Source: Porticoccus sp038143955
GTDB lineage: Bacteria > Pseudomonadota > Gammaproteobacteria > Pseudomonadales > Porticoccaceae
Length of the DNA: 64,000 nucleotides
Direction: 5' to 3'
Assembly: GCA_038143955.1 (NCBI GenBank)
Contig: JAYQMT010000005.1
Span: 496,001-560,000 of the forward strand
Part shown: positions 57,462-64,000 of the stretch, piece after piece
How positions within the stretch are numbered: the stretch's first letter is position 1
Layout of the letters: each line of letters begins with the position of its first letter
Notes under the pieces: generated by a model
What the model was told of the DNA's origin: nothing
Seen by the model: the letters and a program-made list of their open reading frames with translations, nothing else
The model's database searches: none
Translations under genes and position numbers: made by a program

Positions 57462-58093
57462 ATGGGCAGACTATTAATAATCATATTTTTTCCAACTTTT
57501 TTGTTGATGATGCTGTAAGTGAGATGCAAAATAATCCATTAGATTGCACAAAAAATTTACAGCGTTTGCTTTCATTCGTTAATACAATGAGTGCTGACTT
57601 CAAGCAAATTAATTACACTGAAAAAAATACTATAACTCAAGAAGCATATGGATATTTGGTTGCAAAGAAACCAGGAAACATCATCTGGATTACAAAAGCA
57701 CCTTTAGAGCAACATATAATAGCTAATAATAAGAATATATGGGTGTATGATCCTGATCTTGAACAGGTCACTGTAAGCAGATTTGTTCAAGATTTGATTT
57801 TAAATCCAGCTATTTTGCTTATAGGAGATATCGAGGGAGCTGAGCTAATCTACAATATAACCTGTGCAAAAACTCAACTTTTTGATTTCATACTTATACC
57901 AATTAATACTAAGAGCCTTTATAAAAAAATACAGATCAGTTTTAAAAAAAATACTCCAGTAAAAATGAAATTATGGGATTCTCTTGGTTACAGGTCTGAA
58001 ATATACTTTACGAAACACCAGTTAAATAAAAAAATTAATAGCACTTTTCAATTTTATCCACCTGATGGAGTTGATGTGATAAAACACAAATAA
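57462..58093 (+). CDS. lolA: Outer-membrane lipoprotein carrier protein LolA (one frameshift)
   Basis: Periplasmic chaperone that shuttles lipoproteins from LolCDE to LolB. ATG 57462 lies 2 bp after the ftsK stop and starts a signal peptide (MGRLLIIIFFPTF); one more T in the six T's at 57501-57506 joins it to DDAVSEMQNNPLDCTKNLQRL and the rest. About 210 aa, normal. MSADFKQI, KKPGNIIWITKAPLEQ, NKNIWVYDPDLEQVTV and the final FYPPDGVDVI are family features. Without the repair the open frame begins at 57524 and lacks the signal peptide. It may carry lipoproteins such as the two at 1.8-2.8 kb. Confidence 0.92.
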
Positions 58094-58151
58094 TTTTTAT
58101 TTCTTAAGTTAGTTTTATGAATTTGTGAAATTTAAGTTCAGGGAGAATAAA

Positions 58152-58524
58152 ATGCAATGGTTTGCTGTAGCTTTGGGAGGGGCGCTGGGTTCTTTAGCTC
58201 GATACGCAATAAACCTATATGTTATGGGTTTATTTAGTGAGCGTTCCCCGTTAGGTACCTTATTAGTCAATCTAACTGGGTCTATCCTTATAGGCTGCTG
58301 TTATGCTCTTATTGTTGAAAAGGGGTTTTTTCCCACTGAATTAAGAAGTTTGCTAATGGTTGGATTTTTTGGGTGCCTTCACCACATTTTCAGCATTCTC
58401 GCTTGATACGATAATTATGTGGCAAAATGACCAAGTAATGCTCTCTATTTTATATGTGTTTGGAACCATTTTTCTTTGTCTGATTGGGACTTTATGCGCA
58501 ATCACTTTGATGCGTCTTTTTTAG
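58152..58524 (+). CDS. crcB: Fluoride exporter CrcB/Fluc (one frameshift)
   Basis: Small dual-topology fluoride channel. ATG 58152 (MQWFAVALGGALGSLARY) has GGGAGAA upstream. The frame derails at FFGCLHH; one fewer G in the GGG near 58370-58372 gives GFFGAFTTFSAFSLDTIIMW and carries on to TAG at 58522-58524. About 123 aa, four helices, normal length. NLTGSILIGCCYAL and the FTTFSAFSLD Phe-box are diagnostic. No fluoride riboswitch was seen in the 58-bp gap after lolA. rarA, which often precedes it, is absent. Confidence 0.93.
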
Positions 58525-58539
58525 GAAAATTAAAATTTT

Positions 58540-59831
58540 ATGTTGGATGTAAAGCTTATTCGCTCTGAACCTGATGTGGTTGCAAAAAAACTTTTAATTC
58601 GAGGCTTTGTCTTAGATATTGAATACCTTGATGAGCTCGAGTCTAGGCGTCGAAAAATTCAAGAGATTTCACAAAATTTACAGTCAGAAAGAAATAGTCA
58701 TTCAAAGATGATGGGGAAGGCTATTTCTGAGGCTCAAAATCAAAATGAGATCACCCTCTTAAAAAAGAAAGGGGAGGAATTAAAGAAATCTTGTGCTGAA
58801 GCAGAAAGCAAACTTAATACAGTCAAAACTGAGCTTGAGGTATATCTAAGTGGTGTTCCAAATCTACCCGACGATATTGTGCCATCTGGGATTGATGAAT
58901 CTAGTAATTTAGAAGTACGACGCTGGGGATTAATTAAAAAATTTCCTTTTAAGATCAAAAATCACGTAGAACTGGGTGAAGCTTTAGATATGCTAGATTT
59001 CGAGTCGGCTACTAAAATAGCAAGTACACGCTTTTCTGTCATGAGGGGCGATATTGCAAGAATGCATAGAGCACTATCTCAGTTCATGTTAGATACACAT
59101 CAATTCAAACATGGCTATGAGGAAGTAAATGTACCCTATGTTGTCAATCAAGACTCCCTATATGGCACAGGACAGCTACCAAAATTTGAGAAGGATTTAT
59201 TTAAACTCCAGGACGAAAGGGGGCTTTACCTTGCTCCAACAGCAGAAGTACCAGTAACAAACATATATAGAGGTCAAATTATAGATGCCCAAAAACTTCC
59301 AATAAAGCTTACTAGTAATACACCCTGCTTTAGAAGTGAAGCAGGCAGCTACGGTAAAGACACTAAAGGTATGATCCGACAACATCAATTCGAAAAAGTT
59401 GAGTTAGTTCAGCTTGTGGATCCAAAAAACACTTCACTGGCTCTCGAGTCAATAATTAAACATGCCGAAACTATTTTAAGACAGCTTAATCTTCCATATA
59501 GAACAGTTTTGCTGTGTGGTGGAGATATTGGATTTTCAGCAGCAGTAACCTATGATATTGAGGTCTGGCTCCTTCACAAAAATGCTACAGAGAAATATCT
59601 TCATGTAGTAGCTTTGGTGATTTTCAAGCGCGTCGGTTAATGATTCGGTGGCGTAATCCAACATCTGGTAAGCCTGAGTATTTGCATACATAAAATGGTT
59701 CGGGCTAGGCAGTAGGAAGAACGCTAGTAGCAATAATGGAGAATTATCAATAAGAAGATGGCTCGATAGAGATTCCAGAGGTACTGCAGCGATATATGAA
59801 CTCACAAACAGTTTTTAGAAGTTCTAAATAA
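58540..59831 (+). CDS. serS: Serine--tRNA ligase, one frameshift plus three in-frame stops
   Basis: Charges tRNA-Ser and tRNA-Sec. The N-terminal coiled coil (RRKIQEISQNLQSERNS on), class II motif 2 PCFRSEAGSYGKDTKGMIRQ and HQFEKVELVQL are intact. At about 59571 a missing C shifts the frame; restoring it gives WLPSQKCYREISSCSSFGDF. From there the true frame has TAA 59691, TAG 59706 and TAA 59751, at positions where the family has Leu, Leu and Gln ([28 protein letters not shown]), then ends at TAA 59829-59831. The total is 430 codons, the E. coli length. As an essential enzyme it should be functional, so dense sequence error here is my preferred reading; a decayed copy with another serS elsewhere is the alternative. 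Confidence 0.9.
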
Positions 59832-59850
59832 ATATAGTTACATTAGATAT

Positions 59851-61238
59851 ATGGACTTTTTGCCTTTATTTCACAATATAAAAAATAGACGCTGCGTGGT
59901 TGTTGGGGCAGGCTCTATAGCGTTGAGAAAAATTCGCCCATTAATAGACGCCGGTGCAATAATAGATATTGTTGCACCCGATATCGATCGTAGAATCGAA
60001 GACCTCGCAAAAAAACACTCCATAAGGATATTCATTAAACCCTTTGAAAACAATGACCTGGAAGATGCTTGTCTAGTTATTTCTGCTACAAATAAAAAAA
60101 AGATTAATATCCAGGTATCTAGCCACGCTAAAATTTTAAATATTCCAGTAAATGTAGTCGATCAACCAGAATTATGTACAGTTATTTTCCCTTCTATTGT
60201 AGATAGAAAACCAATATTGGTAGCTATAAGTAGCGGGGGAGCCGCCCCAGTTTTAGTAAGAATGTTAAGGACAAAATTAGAAAGTATCATACCGTCAGGA
60301 TTTGGTAGGTTAGCGGAGTTAGCCCGCAAATTTCGCCCACTTGTGAAGAAAAGAATTATTAATTCAAATGGCCGTAAAGCTTTTTGGGAAGAGGTATTTT
60401 CTAGTGAAATACCAGAGTTGGTGTATGCTGAAAAAATCTTGCCGCAGAAGCTGAACTTCAGAAGAAAATTGAAGATGATATCCCCAAAAATTTAGGTGAA
60501 GTTTATCTCGTAGGTGGAGGGCCAGGAGATCCAGATTTATTAACTTTTAGAGCATTAAGATTAATGCAAAAAGCAGATATAGTCTTATATGATAGATTAG
60601 TATCAAAAGAGGTCTTAGCCCTTGTTCGGAGAGATGCCGAGCTAGTATTCGTAGGAAAAACAGCAGGTGATCATCCTGTAACACAAGAAAATATCAATAA
60701 AAAATTAGTTGAGTATGCAAAAACAGGAAATCGTGTTTTACGCTTAAAAGGTGGGGATCCGTTCATATTTGGTCGCGGTGGTGAAGAAATAGAGCACTTA
60801 AGAGATTACGGTATTCCGTTTCAAGTAGTACCAGGTATAACGGCTGCTTCGGGTTGTGCAAGTTATGCAGGAATACCGTTAACTCACAGGGATTATGCGC
60901 AGTCAGTCCGTTTTATAGCGGGCCATCAAAAAAATAATTATCTGGATCTAAATTGGTTGGAGCTAACCGCACCAAATCAAACTTTAGTTTTTTATATGGG
61001 TTTGAATGGGCTAGAAATAATCTGTGAAAAATTAATATTATTTGGTATGAATCCTGAGACCCCAGCTGCATTAATTGAAAAGGGTACAACTCGAAACCAA
61101 AAAACTTATGTTTCCGACCTTAAGGGATTACCGATAATGGTCAGAGCTGCAGGTGCTAAAGCCCCAACATTGATTATTGTTGGCTCAGTAGTGTTGTTAC
61201 AAGATAAATTGTCATGGTTTAAATCAAAGAATAACTGA
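59851..61238 (+). CDS. cysG: Sirohaem synthase CysG (one frameshift)
   Basis: Multifunctional enzyme making sirohaem for sulfite reductase: precorrin-2 dehydrogenase and ferrochelatase in the N-terminal part, uroporphyrinogen-III methyltransferase in the C-terminal part. The N-terminal piece (to 60495) has VVGAGSIALRKIRPLIDAGA, NVVDQPELCTVIFPSIVDR and SSGGAAPVLVRMLR. A missing T at about 60438-60439 separates it from the rest; corrected it reads EKIFAAEAELQKKIEDDIPK and LVGGGPGDPDLLTFRALRLM. The methyltransferase has KGGDPFIFGRGGEE and VPGITAASGCASYAGIPLTHR. About 462 aa, normal. Next to serS as in Pseudomonas; functionally linked to cysH. Confidence 0.94.
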
Positions 61239-61248
61239 GGTAATTTTT

Positions 61249-62622
61249 ATGCGATATGATTATGACCTGTTTGTAATTGGCGCTGGTTCCGGTGGAGTGA
61301 GAACAGCAAGAATGTGTTCCCAACAAGGATTACGTGTTGGTATTGCCGAATCACAATACCTAGGTGGTACCTGTGTCAATGTAGGCTGTGTACCGAAAAA
61401 ATTGTTTGTTTATGCCTCAGCTTTCTCAGAGGAGTTTAAAACCGCAAAAGGGTTTGGTTGGGAATTGGGTCCAGTAAACTTCGACTGGCACAAACTCAGA
61501 GATAATAAGAATCAAGAAATTAAGAGGTTAAACGGCATCTACGGCAATCTATTGGATGGAGCTGGTGTTGATCTTCATGAAGGCACTGCAACCATTGTCG
61601 ATCCACATTGTATTGAAGTAAACGGCCAGCAATTTAATTGTAAGAATATTTTGATTGCTACTGGCGGTACACCTTTTGTTCCAGAGTTTCCTGGAAGTGA
61701 CTTGGTTGTTACTTCTAATGAAGCCTTTTTCCTTAAAGAGTTACCAAAGCGAATCGTGATTGTCGGTGGTGGTTATATCGCAGTTGAGTTTGCGGGTATC
61801 TTTAACGGTCTGGGTGTAGAAACTCATCTTGTTTATCGTGGCCCATTATTTTTAAGGGGTTTTGACAAAGAACTACGAGAAGTAATTAAAGAAGAACAGA
61901 TAAATCAAGGAGTTATTCTTCATTTCTCAACTGAAATAGAGAATATAGAAACACGGTCTAATGGTGCCTATAACGTACAATTTAGTCACGATAAAAATTT
62001 AAGCAGTGAAAGCTCGGATGGTAAAAACCTGGAAGTAGATCTGGTTATGTATGCCACCGGTCGTAAGCCTAATGTAACCGGTTTAGGCCTTGAGAACACA
62101 AAGGTAGAGACAAAATCAAATGGTGTTGTAGTTGTAGATGACTACTTTCAAACTGCTGAATCATCCATCTATGCTTTAGGTGATGTGATAGGGCGTGTAG
62201 AGCTTACGCCAGTGGCTATTACAGAAGGTATGGCCTTAACTAAAACATTAGTTGAAGGAACCCCAACGGCGGTCGATTACAGCAATATACCGACTGCTAT
62301 ATTTTGTCAGCCAAACTCATCCTCTGTTGGGCTTACAGAAGAACAAGCTCGTGAACAATATGGTCATAACCTAAAAGTATTCCGTAGCCGTTTTCGTCCC
62401 ATGAAAGAAACATTGGGCGGTGGTGCTGGAAAGGTCTTTATGAAGATGATAGTGGTAAAAAGCACTGATATGGTCGTTGGTTGTCATATGGTCGGCGAAC
62501 ACGCCGGTGAAATCATTCAAGGTATAGCCGTCGCCATGAAAGCCGGCGCTAAAAAAGCTGATTTTGATGCGACTATAGGGATTCATCCAACTACCGCAGA
62601 AGAATTTGTTACCATGCGTTAG
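61249..62622 (+). CDS. gor: Glutathione reductase
   Basis: NADPH-dependent FAD enzyme keeping glutathione reduced. 457 aa. The redox motif is GGTCVNVGCVPKKLFVYAS, typical of glutathione rather than lipoamide reductases; FAD site FVIGAGSGGVRTARM; NADPH site VGGGYIAVEFAGIF; C-terminal catalytic IHPTTAEEFVTMR with His-Glu. 10 bp after cysG, with a TGAGGTAA ribosome site. Intact, and its 3' half is noticeably richer in G+C than the genes before it. Confidence 0.97.
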   Translation: MRYDYDLFVIGAGSGGVRTARMCSQQGLRVGIAESQYLGGTCVNVGCVPKKLFVYASAFSEEFKTAKGFGWELGPVNFDWHKLRDNKNQEIKRLNGIYGNLLDGAGVDLHEGTATIVDPHCIEVNGQQFNCKNILIATGGTPFVPEFPGSDLVVTSNEAFFLKELPKRIVIVGGGYIAVEFAGIFNGLGVETHLVYRGPLFLRGFDKELREVIKEEQINQGVILHFSTEIENIETRSNGAYNVQFSHDKNLSSESSDGKNLEVDLVMYATGRKPNVTGLGLENTKVETKSNGVVVVDDYFQTAESSIYALGDVIGRVELTPVAITEGMALTKTLVEGTPTAVDYSNIPTAIFCQPNSSSVGLTEEQAREQYGHNLKVFRSRFRPMKETLGGGAGKVFMKMIVVKSTDMVVGCHMVGEHAGEIIQGIAVAMKAGAKKADFDATIGIHPTTAEEFVTMR

Positions 62623-63123
62623 TTTAACCATGTTCCTAAAACTCAGGTTTTATAGTAAGTGTTGCTCCGAAACACAAGTTAAAATGTAAGTTTAATTACC
62701 ACTTAGAAAGGAGAATCATAGACATGACCATACCTCTACGCTTAATCCTGTGTCGCTATTTTGTCATTCGCTAATAGCCAGAGTGTCATTTCACGCTTTT
62801 TTCTTCCCGTTACGTTGACCACTTAAAATACCTCTATGCTTAAAACCGCAATTTCTATTCATCCGGTCTATTGCCAGACCCATATTGGTGAGAACCATTA
62901 AGAGGATAACAGTCTTTCTGATCACGTAATGATGGATAAGCGGCCTTTTGACGGTTAGTGCTAACCTTTAACTATTTAAGCCTCGAACTGAACTACGCAT
63001 AATGTATATTATGTTAAATTGTAACTTTATATAATATTTTTTATTAAAGGTTACGCTATCGATTATTTGTTATACTTTGTTCAAATATAAAATTAATCAA
63101 TTTAATATTAAATGAGGATTATG
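62623..63123. other. Long intergenic region, unusual composition
   Basis: About 500 bp without a confident gene between gor and the peroxiredoxin gene. Parts (62710-63000) reach roughly 40% G+C where other gaps in this window look nearer 20%. It holds a 16-bp direct repeat with one mismatch (62730-62745 and 62828-62843) and a minus-strand frame listed separately. A short plus-strand frame, 62724-62774, of 16 codons with AAAGGAG upstream is too short to support. The last 110 bp are AT-rich and probably hold the peroxiredoxin promoter. Confidence 0.5.
62742..62967 (-). pseudogene. Cryptic minus-strand reading frame, possible gene remnant
   Basis: Minus-strand codons run stop-free from 62967 to a TGA at 62793-62791 (58 codons) and include VIRKTVILLMVLTNMGLAID and CGFKHRGILSGQRNGKKK. 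Removing one A opposite the six T's at 62797-62802 extends it with REMTLWLLANDKIATQD to TAA at 62742. The residue mix looks protein-like, and the required correction is the same homopolymer type seen across the window. No start codon with a good ribosome site was found (ATG 62898 is possible), and the family is not recognised. It may be a chance frame. Confidence 0.25.
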
Positions 63124-63777
63124 ATGTCTCTGCTTATAAATGATATTGCCCCTAACTTTGAGTCTAATTCAACAGATGGCCTAATTAACTTCCATGAGTG
63201 GATTGGTAGCAGTTACGCTATTTTGTTCTCACACCCAAAAGATTTCACACCAGTCTGTACAACAGAATTCTCAGCTGTAGCAGACTTATCATTGGACTTT
63301 AAAAATAGAAATACTAAAGTCATTGGAGTGTCTGTAGATAGTAATGAAGACCATATAAAGTGGACGGATGATATTGAGTCCGTATCATCGGCTCCGGTTA
63401 ACTTCCCTATCATCGAGGATATCTCCTTGACTGTTTCAAAACTCTACAAAATGTTTCCTTCAGAAGCTTACCTGCCTGATGGACGAACGGCCTTGGACAG
63501 CGCTACCGTAAGAACCGTCTTTATAATAGGACCCGATAAAAGAATACGGTTGACACTCAGTTATCCCATGGCTGTAGGCCGAAATTTCTCTGAGATTTTA
63601 AGAGCCTTAGACGCTATACAGTTAACCGATAAACATACTGTAGCTACCCCAGCAAATTGGCTCAGTGGTCAAGATGTCATTATTCCCTTATCTGTAAGCG
63701 ATGATGCTGCTGTAAAAAAATATGGATTCGTTGATAAAAAGCTAGACTATTTGAGATACATTAAACAGCCCGACTAA
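63124..63777 (+). CDS. 1-Cys peroxiredoxin (Prx6/AhpC-TSA family)
   Basis: Peroxide-reducing enzyme of the Prx6 type. I start at ATG 63124 (MSLLINDIAPNFESNS), 6 bp after GAGG; ATGs at 63112 and 63121 are in frame. 217 aa. The peroxidatic Cys is in KDFTPVCTTEFSAV, the Arg in SATVRTVFIIGPD, and the long C-terminal domain contains ATPANWLSGQDVIIP, a Prx6 hallmark. No resolving Cys was seen. Adjacent to gor, which could supply glutathione for its recycling (inference). Higher G+C than most of the window; intact. Confidence 0.93.
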   Translation: MSLLINDIAPNFESNSTDGLINFHEWIGSSYAILFSHPKDFTPVCTTEFSAVADLSLDFKNRNTKVIGVSVDSNEDHIKWTDDIESVSSAPVNFPIIEDISLTVSKLYKMFPSEAYLPDGRTALDSATVRTVFIIGPDKRIRLTLSYPMAVGRNFSEILRALDAIQLTDKHTVATPANWLSGQDVIIPLSVSDDAAVKKYGFVDKKLDYLRYIKQPD

Positions 63778-63787
63778 AATATTTTTT

Positions 63788-64000
63788 CTAAGTTTTTACA
63801 ATTTTTCTTAATTTAGGTAAGAGCATGTGTGCAATGGTCAAGCTCGCTAATATTGGAAAGATAACCAACAGGCTATTTAGACTATATTCCCATTTAAATA
63901 AAAAGATCATAATTGAAATTGGCGCGGTAAATAGCGTTAACCATAATATATCCGGAAACATCCTGAAATCATTATCCATAAGTGCCCTTATACCGTGCAA
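63788..64000 (-). CDS. Putative membrane protein, C-terminal part (cut by window edge)
   Basis: The last 70 residues of a minus-strand protein that begins beyond the window. At least two hydrophobic helices are visible (PDILWLTLFTAPISIMIFLF and SLLVIFPILASLTIAHMLL), ending in a basic KLRKIVKT tail. I do not recognise a family. Convergent with the peroxiredoxin gene, 10 bp between stops. Confidence 0.6.
   Translation of the reverse strand: MHGIRALMDNDFRMFPDILWLTLFTAPISIMIFLFKWEYSLNSLLVIFPILASLTIAHMLLPKLRKIVKT

Noticed and set aside
58094..58151. Fluoride riboswitch before crcB
   Set aside because: The gap is only 58 bp, AT-rich, and lacks the conserved GGNGATGG-type core.
26577..59831. Alternative genetic code (TAA, TAG or TGA read as sense)
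   Set aside because: All three are used as true terminators at the expected ends of intact genes here (TAA at sdhA, TAG at sucD and TGA at etfB), and the in-frame stops fall at positions of different amino acids (Leu, Leu, Gln, Cys-like).
1839..61238. Programmed ribosomal frameshifting as the general cause of the breaks
   Set aside because: The sites vary in sequence, direction and place in the gene, occur in unrelated genes, and lack consistent slippery heptamers with downstream structure.
62623..63123. Structured RNA (tmRNA, 6S, RNase P, SRP) in the long gap
   Set aside because: None of the conserved cores of these RNAs could be found on either strand.
1..64000. CRISPR array, insertion sequence or prophage
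   Set aside because: No regularly spaced repeats, transposase, integrase or phage structural genes are visible.

Overview
The window looks like the chromosome of an AT-rich gammaproteobacterium with Pseudomonas-like gene neighbourhoods. These include gltX followed by tRNA-Ala(GGC), gltA divergent from sdhCDAB-sucAB-lpd-sucCD, aroC-MFS, ETF-QO divergent from etfBA, cysH-thrH-pabB, mnmA-hflD-purB, and clpSA-infA-ate-aat-trxB-ftsK-lolA-crcB-serS-cysG. It is an ordinary housekeeping region: I see no prophage, insertion sequence, CRISPR array or rRNA. The lineage call is inference from synteny and protein type, made without a search.

Layout. 1-3.4 kb: gltX (5' end missing), tRNA-Ala, two small lipoproteins, psiE. 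3.5-16.1 kb: gltA (minus), then a long plus-strand operon for succinate dehydrogenase, 2-oxoglutarate dehydrogenase and succinyl-CoA synthetase, closed by a clear terminator. 16.2-24 kb: htpG, gpsA, a DUF4389 protein, folE, aroC, an MFS transporter, a small unknown protein, a TetR regulator. 24-30.5 kb: ETF-QO, etfB, etfA, exonuclease III, tail-specific protease. 30.7-39.3 kb: pteridine-reductase-like SDR, folK, mdh, bcp, yajC, a 5'-nucleotidase, a TSUP permease, cysH, thrH, pabB, rraA. 39.3-44.3 kb: glyoxylate shunt (aceA, LysR regulator, malate synthase G). 44.3-49.3 kb: roxA-like oxygenase, purB, hflD, mnmA, rluE. 49.5-61.2 kb: the clpS-to-cysG block. 61.2-64 kb: glutathione reductase, a 1-Cys peroxiredoxin and the edge of a membrane protein, in DNA visibly richer in G+C.

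How the genes work together: the window carries most of an aerobic acetate and fatty-acid oxidising core (citrate synthase, 2-oxoglutarate dehydrogenase, succinyl-CoA synthetase, succinate dehydrogenase, malate dehydrogenase, both glyoxylate-shunt enzymes, and the ETF chain that feeds acyl-CoA dehydrogenase electrons to quinone). Folate genes (folE, folM-like, folK, pabB) and the protein quality-control and N-end-rule genes (htpG, clpA/S, aat, ate, prc) make up much of the rest.

The most striking property is damage to reading frames. I reconstruct 25 single-base frameshifts in 18 genes, nearly all in short homopolymers and mostly missing bases, plus five in-frame stop codons in serS (3), etfA (1) and the LysR gene (1). 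Because many affected genes are essential and each repaired protein has near-normal length and intact motifs, I read most of this as sequencing or consensus error, with genuine decay or polymerase slippage as the alternative to test. I found no convincing undescribed system. The best novel leads are a perfect 11-bp inverted repeat over the mdh promoter, a cryptic minus-strand reading frame in the G+C-shifted gap at 62.6-63.1 kb, and the stop codons themselves.
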